64,000 bases of DNA, from positions 62,073 through 126,072 of the forward strand of contig NZ_LMHV01000042.1 of assembly GCF_001429725.1 (NCBI RefSeq). The letters run 5' to 3'. Within the stretch, counting starts at the first letter, position 1; each line of letters begins with the position of its first letter. The position numbers were made by a program, and so were the translations under genes. The notes beneath the pieces were generated by a model. The model saw only the letters and a program-made list of their open reading frames with translations, was not told where the DNA came from and did not search any database. The DNA comes from Rhizobium sp. Root708. Lineage in GTDB: Bacteria > Pseudomonadota > Alphaproteobacteria > Rhizobiales > Rhizobiaceae. Positions 17,016 to 24,256 of this stretch are shown piece after piece.

Positions 17016-17411
17016 CTAGCCCTGGTATTGTTCGTCGGTGACCTTTTCCATCCAATCGACCACCTTGCCGTCGAGGGCTTCGGCGATTGCGATGTGGGTC
17101 ATGGCCGTAGTCGCGGATGCGCCGTGCCAGTGTTTCTCGCCCGGTTCGAACCAGATGATGTCGCCGGCGCGGATTTCCTCGACAGGTCCACCTTCGCGCT
17201 GCGCGCGACCGCTGCCTGCGAGGACGATCAGCGTCTGACCGAGCGGATGGGTATGCCAGGCGGTGCGGGCGGCGGGCTCGAAGGTCACCGTTGCACCGCC
17301 GACGCGCGCCGGTGCCGTCCCGCTGAACGGCGCATCGATGCGGACCGTCCCAGTGAAATAATCCGGCGGTCCCTTGGCGGATGGATCGGAGCCGTTTCGC
17401 TTGATTTTCAT
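17016..17411 (-). CDS. Cupin protein of the (R)-hydroxynitrile-lyase-like family
   Basis: A 131-residue single-domain cupin. Metal ligands are visible in WHTHPLGQ and EKHWHGA, with the second-site GDIIWFEPGEKH. From memory the sequence matches the manganese cupins described as hydroxynitrile lyases from Granulicella (DYFTGTVRID, FEPAARTAWHTHPLGQ, VTDEQY), but its physiological role is probably different and unknown. First gene of the minus-strand operon, divergent from a LysR gene. Confidence 0.85.
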   Translation of the reverse strand: MKIKRNGSDPSAKGPPDYFTGTVRIDAPFSGTAPARVGGATVTFEPAARTAWHTHPLGQTLIVLAGSGRAQREGGPVEEIRAGDIIWFEPGEKHWHGASATTAMTHIAIAEALDGKVVDWMEKVTDEQYQG

Positions 17412-17508
17412 CTTTCGTCCTTTCGTGAGCTCAGGAGCGTGCAGCTCGGCTGACGTTCGGAGGAAGATTTAGTGCGGATGCTTTCCTGCGATTAGATGGT
17501 ATAAACAG

Positions 17509-17520
17509 CATAAGCTTATG
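17509..17520. promoter_or_regulatory. Palindrome CATAAGCTTATG, likely LysR operator
   Basis: A perfect 12-base palindrome in the 123-base gap between the cupin operon and the divergent LysR gene, 14 bases before the LysR start. CTTAT/ATAAG dyads are typical LysR half-sites, so this may be the shared operator. Confidence 0.45.
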
Positions 17521-17534
17521 AGTGAGATTCATGA

Positions 17535-18428
17535 ATGACGCGACAATCGATCAACGACCTCATCGCCTTTCTGGCCGTGGCCCGGGAGCGAAGCTTCACC
17601 AAGGCCGCCGCCAAGCTCGGCGTATCGCAATCGGCGCTTAGCCATACGATCCGTGGCCTTGAGACACGCCTCAGCCTGCGGTTGCTGACGCGCACGACGC
17701 GAAGCGTGTCGCCGACGGAAGCAGGCGAGCGGCTGCTGAGCTCGATCGGGCCACGTTTCGACGAGATTGAGAGCGAGTTGGCTGCGCTCAGCGAATTTCG
17801 CGAGAAGCCGGCGGGTACGATCCGCATCACGGCGGGAGAGCACGCAGCCGACGCTATCCTCTGGCCGGCGCTGGAAAAACTGCTGCCTGATTATCCCGAT
17901 ATCAATGTCGAGATCATCGTCGATTATGGGCTGACCGACATTGTCGCCGAGCGCTACGACGCCGGCGTTCGGCTGGGCGAGCAGGTGGCGAAGGACATGA
18001 TCGCCGTTCGCATCGGGCCCGACATGCGGATGGCCGTCGTCGGAGCGCCTGCCTATTTCGAGCGGTGGCCGAAGCCGGAGACGCCTGCCGATCTCACCGA
18101 CCACAACTGCATCAATCTGCGCCTGCCGACCTATGGTGGGGTCTATGCCTGGGAGTTCGAGAAGGACGGGCGCGAAGTGAAGGTGCGCGTGGAAGGGCAG
18201 CTGGTGTTCAACAACGTGCAGCTACGACTGAACGCAGCGCTTTCGGGGCTTGGTCTGGCCTTCGTGCCGGAAGCGCTTGTGTTGCAGCCTCTGTCCGATG
18301 GGCGGCTCGTTCGCGTGCTTGACGACTGGTGCACACCTTTCCCAGGATACCACCTCTATTATCCGAGCCGCCGACATTCGTCGCCGGCCTTCGCCTTGCT
18401 GGTCAATGCGCTTCGCTACCGGGGCTGA
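17535..18428 (+). CDS. LysR-family regulator of the cupin/reductase operon
   Basis: A 297-residue regulator. The helix-turn-helix is residues 1-60 (LAVARERSFTKAAAKLGVSQ, HTIRGLETRL), with a CrgA-like effector domain (AGTIRITAGEHAADAILWP). It is divergent from the cupin-AKR-SDR-RibD-like genes and probably their activator in response to an electrophile or aldehyde, as in related LysR/reductase pairs. That is inferred from position. Confidence 0.87.
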   Translation: MTRQSINDLIAFLAVARERSFTKAAAKLGVSQSALSHTIRGLETRLSLRLLTRTTRSVSPTEAGERLLSSIGPRFDEIESELAALSEFREKPAGTIRITAGEHAADAILWPALEKLLPDYPDINVEIIVDYGLTDIVAERYDAGVRLGEQVAKDMIAVRIGPDMRMAVVGAPAYFERWPKPETPADLTDHNCINLRLPTYGGVYAWEFEKDGREVKVRVEGQLVFNNVQLRLNAALSGLGLAFVPEALVLQPLSDGRLVRVLDDWCTPFPGYHLYYPSRRHSSPAFALLVNALRYRG

Positions 18429-18488
18429 GGTGCGTGAAATCCGACCACTGTCCGCGGGCAGACTGTCGAGGTCGGATTATCTCGAATC

Positions 18489-19796
18489 TCAGATCGCGCT
18501 TTTCGCTGCGACGCCCGCCACGTAGGTCTCCGCGATCGCGCGGTCATCGCCCATGGTCTGCAGCAGGAAGAGTTCTTCCGGCAGCGTCTTCACCACCTCC
18601 ATCTTCAGCGCCATGGCGGGCGTCGCGGCGGCGTTGAGGACGACGATATCGGCGTCGGAGCCGACATCGAGCGTGCCGATCCTGTCGGCAAGCGACAGCG
18701 ACCGGGCGTTGCCCAATGTCATGTGGTAGTAGCTTTCCAGCGGGTTCAGGCGTTCGCCGAGCAGCTGCTGGATCTTGTAGGCTTCGTCCATGGTGCGCAG
18801 CATCGAATAGCTGGAGCCGCCGCCGATATCGGTGGCGACGCCAATGCGCACCGGCTTTTCGCGGCGGGCGAGCGCTTTCAGCGGGAAGAGGCCGGAGCCG
18901 AGGAAGAGGTTCGATGTCGGGCAATGAACGGCGACGGAGCCGGCCTCGCTCATCGCATCGGCCTCGCGATCCGAAAGATGGATGCAGTGGCCGAAGAGCG
19001 TCTTGTCGCCGAGCAGGCCATAGCGGGCATAGATATCGGTGTAGTCAGTCGCCTCGGGATAGAGCTCGCAGGTGAACTTGATCTCGTCGTGGTTCTCGGA
19101 GAGATGCGTCTGGATGTGCAGGTCGGGAAACTCGCGGGCAAGCGCCTGCGTCGCCTCCATCTGTGCGGGCGTCGAGGTAATCGCGAAGCGGGGCGTGATG
19201 GCGACGTGGTTGCGGCCCTTGCCGTGCCACTCGGCAATAATCTGGCGGGTTTCGTCGTAGCCCATCTGGGGCGTGTCGAGCAGGCCCTGCGGGGCATTGC
19301 GGTCCATCATCACCTTGCCGCCGACCATGCGCATGTTGCGCTTCAGCGCCTCGGCGAAGAAGGCGTCGGCGGAGGTCTTGTGCACGGAGCAGTAGGCGAC
19401 CGCCGTCGTCGTGCCGTGGCGCACGAGTTCATCGTAGAAATGCCCGGCGATCCGCTGAGCATGCGCGCTTTCGACGAAGCGGCATTCCTCGGGGAAGGTG
19501 TAGGTGTTCAGCCATTCCAAGAGGTTTGCCGCGTAGGAGGCGATCACCTGCATCTGCGGGAAATGCAGGTGCATGTCGATGAACCCCGGCATGATCAGGT
19601 GCGGGCGATGATCGATCTCGACAGCATCGGCTACGGCCTTCGCCTTGATGTCGGCATAGGGGCCGCTTTCGACGATCAGGCCGTTTTCGATCAGCAAGCC
19701 GCCATCGGTCTCGTAGCGATAGCTTTCGCTGTCGGTCAGGCTCTGGGGTGCCCTGACGAAGGAGAGCAGGCGGCCGCGGAGGAGGGTTTGGGTCAT
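18489..19796 (-). CDS. guaD: Guanine deaminase GuaD
   Basis: A 435-residue amidohydrolase that turns guanine into xanthine and ammonia. Zinc ligands appear as MHLHFPQ (His76, His78), THLSEN, FGHCIHLSD and the aspartate in ATDIGGGSS. PGFIDMHLH and EECRF are typical of the guanine branch rather than the chlorohydrolase branch. It feeds xanthine to the xdhABC enzyme 4 kb away. It lies 50 bases after the small exported protein that follows puuD, all on the minus strand. Confidence 0.93.
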   Translation of the reverse strand: MTQTLLRGRLLSFVRAPQSLTDSESYRYETDGGLLIENGLIVESGPYADIKAKAVADAVEIDHRPHLIMPGFIDMHLHFPQMQVIASYAANLLEWLNTYTFPEECRFVESAHAQRIAGHFYDELVRHGTTTAVAYCSVHKTSADAFFAEALKRNMRMVGGKVMMDRNAPQGLLDTPQMGYDETRQIIAEWHGKGRNHVAITPRFAITSTPAQMEATQALAREFPDLHIQTHLSENHDEIKFTCELYPEATDYTDIYARYGLLGDKTLFGHCIHLSDREADAMSEAGSVAVHCPTSNLFLGSGLFPLKALARREKPVRIGVATDIGGGSSYSMLRTMDEAYKIQQLLGERLNPLESYYHMTLGNARSLSLADRIGTLDVGSDADIVVLNAAATPAMALKMEVVKTLPEELFLLQTMGDDRAIAETYVAGVAAKSAI

Positions 19797-19846
19797 GGGC
19801 GTTCGCCTTTATCGATTGGGTGTCGTCGTCAGTGGCTGTGTCAGTC

Positions 19847-20320
19847 TCAGGGAGCAGGCTTAGCGGGAAGGGCTGCCACCGATGCGGCGCAGCCGTATAA
19901 TGTCCTGCCCTGAAATGCCAGCTTCGCGGCGAGATCGTAACGCTTCCCGGATGCGCCGTCGACGCAGGTCTCCTTGGTTACAGTCAGCGTGTAGCGCGAT
20001 GGCGGGTGGGTGATGGTCCATGTCGCGCTGTCTTCAGTCGTCGCCATCGGGCCGGGGTTGACGGTGATGACGTCGTTCTTGCCCGCCCGGCTGAAGGTGA
20101 TCTGATCCTCGCGGATGCGAAGCGCCCAGAAGGGGCTGGTGCCGAGCACATTGACCTCGCCCCAAAGATCGGTGGGGGCCGTGATATCAGCAGGCACGGT
20201 GCCCGTCGTCCTCACGTCTTCCTGTTTTGCAACGGCCTCCTCAGCCCGTGCTTCCGTCCATGCCACCCCTGAGAGGGCGATAAGATTGGCCAGAAGCAGG
20301 GTTCGGAGGCCTTTGATCAT
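19847..20320 (-). CDS. Small exported protein coupled to puuD (COG3650-like)
   Basis: A 157-residue protein with a signal peptide (residues 1-26, ending TEARA). The mature part contains GTSPFWALRIREDQITFSR, a pattern seen in small exported or lipoprotein domains of the COG3650 type, and two cysteines that could pair. Function unknown. Its ATG overlaps the puuD stop (ATGA), so it is translated with the membrane-bound urate hydroxylase. That suggests an accessory periplasmic role, for example around the cytochrome c domain, but this is inference from position only. Confidence 0.75.
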   Translation of the reverse strand: MIKGLRTLLLANLIALSGVAWTEARAEEAVAKQEDVRTTGTVPADITAPTDLWGEVNVLGTSPFWALRIREDQITFSRAGKNDVITVNPGPMATTEDSATWTITHPPSRYTLTVTKETCVDGASGKRYDLAAKLAFQGRTLYGCAASVAALPAKPAP

Positions 20321-21555
20321 TCGCGTTTGCCCTCGACCGCGCTTTCGAACCAGGCGACCAGCAGCTTACGCTCGTCGGGGGTGATGTCGGTCACGTTACC
20401 CGGCGGCATGGCGTGGCTGCGACCTGCCTGGATGTAGATTTCGCGCGCATGGGCGGCGATTTCCGCATCGGTTTCAAGAACGACGTTCTTCGGTGGACGC
20501 GCCAGCCCCTCGTAAACCGGCTCGGCGGCGTGGCACATGGAACAGCGCGTCCCGACAAGCTGCTTGACCGCGAGGAAATGAGCGTCCCCGGCGAATTGCT
20601 GGAACGCGGGGGCAACGGCCTGTGCGTCCTTCTCGCCGGTCAGCACCTTCGGCACCGTCGACAGCCACATGATCAGGATGAAGAGGATGACGGTGACGAT
20701 CCAGGTCCAGGTCGGCCGGCCCTTGCGGGCATGCGTCGTGTTGAACCAGTGGCGGATGGTGACGCCCATCAGGAAGACGAGGGCGGCGATCACCCAGTTG
20801 TAGGCCGTTCCGAAAGCCAGCGGATAGTGGTTCGACAGCATGAAGAAGATGACGGGCAGCGTCAGGTAGTTGTTGTGAAGCGAGCGCTGCTTGGCGATCG
20901 CGCCATACTTCGCGTCGGGCGTGCGCCCGGCGATCAGGTCGGCGACCACGATCTTCTGGTTCGGAATGATGATCATGAAGACGTTGGCCGACATGATCGT
21001 CGCCGTGAAGGCGCCGAGATGCAGGAAGGCGGCACGGCCGGTGAACAGCTGCGTGTAGCCCCAGGCCATGAACACCAGCACGGCGTAGAGCACGACCATC
21101 AGGCCCCAGGTGTTCTTGCCAAGCGGCGATTTGCACAGGAGGTCATAGACGAGCCAGCCGACCGCGAGCGAGGCCAGCGAAATCAGGATCGCCACCGGGG
21201 CGCTGATATCGAGGACGTGGCGGTCGATGAGGAAAAGGTCGGCACCGCCGTAGTAGACGATACAGAGCATCAGGAAGCCGGAGAGCCAGGTGAAATAGCT
21301 TTCGTACTTGAACCAGGTCAGGTGCTCGGGCATCTGTGCCGGCGCCACGAGATACTTCTGGATGTGATAAAAGCCGCCACCGTGAACCTGCCACTCTTCG
21401 CCATAGGCGCCAGGCGGAAGATGCGGCCGCTTCACCAGGCCGAGATCGAGCGCGATGAAATAGAACGACGAGCCAATCCAGGCAATCGCAGTGATGACGT
21501 GGAACCAGCGGGCCGCAAAGGCCAGCCATTCCCACGCTATGGCGTATTCGTACAT
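20317..21555 (-). CDS. puuD: Membrane-bound urate hydroxylase PuuD with cytochrome c domain
   Basis: A 412-residue protein. About eight membrane helices (DUF989) fill residues 10-310, beginning YAIAWEWLAFAARWFHVITA. A C-terminal periplasmic cytochrome c follows with the haem-binding CSMCH and the axial-ligand region HAMPPGNVTDIT. PuuD oxidises urate to 5-hydroxyisourate using the respiratory chain instead of O2 and H2O2, and UraH continues the pathway. The arrangement puuD, exported protein, guaD on one strand forms the urate-producing and urate-consuming part of the cluster. Confidence 0.93.
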   Translation of the reverse strand: MYEYAIAWEWLAFAARWFHVITAIAWIGSSFYFIALDLGLVKRPHLPPGAYGEEWQVHGGGFYHIQKYLVAPAQMPEHLTWFKYESYFTWLSGFLMLCIVYYGGADLFLIDRHVLDISAPVAILISLASLAVGWLVYDLLCKSPLGKNTWGLMVVLYAVLVFMAWGYTQLFTGRAAFLHLGAFTATIMSANVFMIIIPNQKIVVADLIAGRTPDAKYGAIAKQRSLHNNYLTLPVIFFMLSNHYPLAFGTAYNWVIAALVFLMGVTIRHWFNTTHARKGRPTWTWIVTVILFILIMWLSTVPKVLTGEKDAQAVAPAFQQFAGDAHFLAVKQLVGTRCSMCHAAEPVYEGLARPPKNVVLETDAEIAAHAREIYIQAGRSHAMPPGNVTDITPDERKLLVAWFESAVEGKRE

Positions 21556-21887
21556 TTAGTTCCCCTGTTCTTCCTCCGACTCGTCACTTTGCAGAAAGTC
21601 GCGGCCGGAGAAAAGGGGATAAAGCTCTGATCCTTCGCTGTTGCCGGGAATATGGCCAATCCGATCGCGGTAACGAAGTTTTGAGACGCTGTCGCAAGGC
21701 GCGTCGGCACCCCTTAGCCGCGTGTGAGCAGGGCGTGCAGCCTCTGCGAGCCGCCGCCGTCGCTCTATTTCGCCGGGACGAGCGTGGCTTGAAATGTAAC
21801 GATTCGATTACAGTTTCATTTTGAGGCCGCCGGGATGAGGTGGAAACCGCTTGTCCCGGCGGCGCATTCATCAACGGAGAAGATGCC
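21556..21887. other. Intergenic region upstream of puuD
   Basis: This gap holds the puuD promoter on the minus side and the promoter of a small exported protein on the plus side. Apart from the TGTAA...TTACA dyad listed separately, no gene or strong motif is recognised. Confidence 0.5.
21795..21812. promoter_or_regulatory. TGTAA-N8-TTACA inverted repeat
   Basis: TGTAA (21795-21799) and TTACA (21808-21812) form a dyad about 75 bases before the small exported protein. The same arms with a 4-base spacer occur before bacA (39908-39921). The binding factor is unknown. Confidence 0.35.
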
Positions 21888-22220
21888 ATGCGCAGCATTC
21901 TTGTGTGTGTGATGATTGCGTTCGCGTCTTGCGTACAGGCTCATGATGCGCCGTCTGGATGGAGCTACGAGCCTTTCTGTTGCAATGGCGATAACGAAAC
22001 CGGGGACTGCCAGATGATCCCCCCGAAGAGCGTCGCCGTCACGCCGCAGGGGTATCGCGTGACCCTGCTGCCGGGGGACCACCGCCTCGTCACGCATGCC
22101 CATATCTTCGTGCTGCCGATGGGCAAGGCCATGCGCTCCGGCGATGGCGATTACCATCTCTGCCTGTTTCCGAACGAAGATACGCCTCGCTGTTTCTACG
22201 CGCCGCAGATGGGCTATTAG
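21888..22220 (+). CDS. Small exported cysteine-containing protein
   Basis: A 110-residue protein. Residues 1-18 are a signal peptide (ILVCVMIAFASCVQA), and the mature part starts HDAPSGWSYEPFCCNGDNETGDC. With five cysteines in the mature part it is probably a disulfide-linked periplasmic protein; similar short proteins are common in Rhizobiales and uncharacterised. GGAGA lies 8 bases before the ATG at 21888, which is preferred over an upstream frame. Its end overlaps the convergent LysR gene by 4 bases. Confidence 0.78.
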   Translation: MRSILVCVMIAFASCVQAHDAPSGWSYEPFCCNGDNETGDCQMIPPKSVAVTPQGYRVTLLPGDHRLVTHAHIFVLPMGKAMRSGDGDYHLCLFPNEDTPRCFYAPQMGY

Positions 22221-23125
22221 CTGACCTCCGCACCGCGGGCGTTCATCTCCTCAAGAATCCAGTTTCTGAATGCCTTGATCTTGGGGACGTTGCGACGGTT
22301 CTCGGGATAGGCGAGCCAATAGTCCCAGTCGTCGTCCCGGCAGACGAGCGGGAACGGTTGGACCAGACGGCCGGCGGCGAGGTCGTCGCGATAGAATTCC
22401 GGTGTCAGGATCGCGACACCTTGACCGGCAATCGCCGCGCTGGCTTCGAAGGACTGCGCGCCGAGCCGGCTACGCGGTCGCCCCGCGAGGTCCGGATCGG
22501 CAACGCCGGCAGCGGCGAACCACGTCGCCCACCAGGAATCACCGGCGTCGATCAGGCGCAGCTTGAGAAGATCGCGCGGTTGGTTGATCCCGCCGCTGCT
22601 GGCAACGAGTTCCGGGCTCAACATCGGCGTAAAATCGATCGTCATCAAACGGTGGCAGGTGAGGCCCGGCCAGTTGCCCTTGCCGCTGCGGATGGCGATG
22701 TCGGCGGACTCCCGGGCAAAATCGATCAGCGTGTCCGAGGTGATCAGGCGCACGGCTGTTGCGGGATGCCGGAGGTGAAACGAGCCGAGGCGGCGTGCCA
22801 TCCATTGCGACGCGAATGTCGGCGTAGAATGGATGAGCAGTGTTTCCTCCGATGCGCCGCGAACCGTCGCGACTGCCTCTTGCAGCAAGGCGAAGGCTTC
22901 GGTGACCTTGGGCGCCAGCCGTTCGCCGGCGTCGGTCATGGCGATGTTACGCGGACGACGCAGGAACAGGGGCTCGCCGATGTTCTCCTCCAGCAGTTTC
23001 ACCTGATAGCTGACGGCGGTCTGCGTCATGCCGAGCTCGTCGCCGGCCTTGGTGAAACTGCCGTGTCGGGCGACGGCCTCGAAAACGCGCAAGGCATTCA
23101 ATGGGAACTGCTTCGACAGCTTCAT
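22217..23125 (-). CDS. GcvA-type LysR regulator
   Basis: A 302-residue LysR protein of the GcvA group: FPLNALRVFEAVARHGSFTK, GMTQTAVSYQVKLLEE and FLRRPRNIAMTDAGE in the DNA-binding domain, then a periplasmic-binding-fold effector domain. It stands between puuD and xdhC and is divergent from a DUF1127 gene. It may control that gene, the purine genes or both. An in-frame ATG at 23146 is an alternative start. Confidence 0.85.
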   Translation of the reverse strand: MKLSKQFPLNALRVFEAVARHGSFTKAGDELGMTQTAVSYQVKLLEENIGEPLFLRRPRNIAMTDAGERLAPKVTEAFALLQEAVATVRGASEETLLIHSTPTFASQWMARRLGSFHLRHPATAVRLITSDTLIDFARESADIAIRSGKGNWPGLTCHRLMTIDFTPMLSPELVASSGGINQPRDLLKLRLIDAGDSWWATWFAAAGVADPDLAGRPRSRLGAQSFEASAAIAGQGVAILTPEFYRDDLAAGRLVQPFPLVCRDDDWDYWLAYPENRRNVPKIKAFRNWILEEMNARGAEVS

Positions 23126-23168
23126 GGATAAGTTCTCTTTATGCATCCAGACGGTCGTTCGATTGGAA

Positions 23169-23196
23169 TTGCAGCATTTATTGGAGCAACCTGCAA
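23169..23196. promoter_or_regulatory. TTGCAG-N16-CTGCAA dyad between LysR and DUF1127 genes
   Basis: TTGCAG (23169-23174) and CTGCAA (23191-23196) are perfect inverted arms 16 bases apart, located in the 99-base divergent gap. This is a plausible LysR operator. Confidence 0.4.
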
Positions 23197-23224
23197 GCCA
23201 ATGGATCAAATAACAGGTGATGTC

Positions 23225-23428
23225 ATGGATTGCATTGCTATCGAACGCCAGAGCCAGGCAAGCGCGCCGCGGGTCTCTGAAAGACTGGTTACCTTGGGGC
23301 GGCGAGTGTTGCGCCGGCTGTCCGGATGGGACCGGCTCTACCTCGACGACATGCCCGACCGGATCAAGCGCGACCTCGGTTTTATGGATGGGCGGGAGCC
23401 GCGCTACGAGCCCGAATACTGGCGATAG
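23225..23428 (+). CDS. DUF1127 small Arg-rich protein
   Basis: A 67-residue protein ending in a DUF1127 (YjiS-like) domain: LGRRVLRRLSGWDRLYLDDM and IKRDLGFMDGREP. Such proteins are small, basic and common in alphaproteobacteria, and some bind regulators or RNA. AGGTGA lies 4 bases before the ATG; an in-frame ATG at 23201 is possible. The last 25 bases overlap the convergent xdhC. It is divergent from a LysR gene, a layout also seen for LysR-controlled DUF1127 genes in Rhizobiales. Confidence 0.75.
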   Translation: MDCIAIERQSQASAPRVSERLVTLGRRVLRRLSGWDRLYLDDMPDRIKRDLGFMDGREPRYEPEYWR

Positions 23429-24255
23429 GCGGCAAGAGCGGCCAGAATTTCGGCGGCCGTCATGGCGGCAATGACTTCCGGCCGCTTGTCCTTCACGGCC
23501 GAACCGCCGATCGGCAGCGTCAGGCGGTCCAGCCAGTTGCGCTCGCCATTGCCTTCGCGCGCCAGCCAGCTCGCGAATGTCGCACGCTTGGTCGCGGAAC
23601 CGATCATGCCCGTATAGGCAAGGTCGGTCCGCGCAAGCGCTTCGCGGGCAATGAGGAAATCGAGCGCGTGATCGTGGGTGACGATAACCACGACAGCACC
23701 ATCAGGAAGATCGCGGACCAGTGCTTCTGGCATGGCGACGAGCCGTGTGGCGGTCGCGACCGGCAGGTTTGAAAGCTCGTCCTCGCGAGTTTCGATGACG
23801 GTCACCGAGACGGGCAGCGGTGCCAGAGCGGCGGCCAGCGCACGCCCGACGTGGCCGGCGCCGAAGATGTGAACCTCCGGCTGCTCGATCTCATCGTCCT
23901 TGTGGCGGCGATCCAGTTCTGTCTGAACCGCGCCGGTGACAGGACGAAACCGCAACTGTGTTCTGCCGCCGCAGCATTGGCCGATCTCGGGACCCAGCGG
24001 AATGTCCATGGTATCGACGCCGCCTGTTCCGGCGAGCAGCTGGCGGGCATTCCCGATCGCGATATATTCGAATTGGCCACCGCCGATCGTTCCCCATACC
24101 GCCTTTTCGGAAACAAGCATGAAGGTTCCGGCTTCGCGTGGGGTCGACCCTTGCGTGCCGGTGATCTCGATCAGGATGACCTCGGGCTGCACGGCGAGGA
24201 AGGCGCGAAAGTCGCTTCCAGGAATGAAGCCCGAGAGGATTTCGCGCCGCGTCAT
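23404..24255 (-). CDS. xdhC: Xanthine dehydrogenase accessory protein XdhC
   Basis: A 283-residue chaperone that binds molybdenum cofactor, protects it and aids its sulfuration and insertion into XdhB. It has EITGTQGSTPREAG with the conserved TGSxPR-type block, GTIGGGQFE, CCGG and a Rossmann domain (HIFGAGHVGRAL). It begins one base after the xdhB stop codon, giving the standard order xdhA-xdhB-xdhC. Confidence 0.93.
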   Translation of the reverse strand: MTRREILSGFIPGSDFRAFLAVQPEVILIEITGTQGSTPREAGTFMLVSEKAVWGTIGGGQFEYIAIGNARQLLAGTGGVDTMDIPLGPEIGQCCGGRTQLRFRPVTGAVQTELDRRHKDDEIEQPEVHIFGAGHVGRALAAALAPLPVSVTVIETREDELSNLPVATATRLVAMPEALVRDLPDGAVVVIVTHDHALDFLIAREALARTDLAYTGMIGSATKRATFASWLAREGNGERNWLDRLTLPIGGSAVKDKRPEVIAAMTAAEILAALAAYRQYSGS

Positions 24256-24256
24256 C

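Noticed and set aside
17140..17160. GGTTCGAAC sequence resembling a tRNA T-arm
   Set aside because: It lies within the cupin coding sequence and no cloverleaf can be drawn around it.
20413..21630. 405-codon plus-strand frame opposite puuD
   Set aside because: Antisense to a clear membrane protein with a haem motif; its composition is that of a reverse-strand shadow (rich in Arg, Asp, Gly, His).
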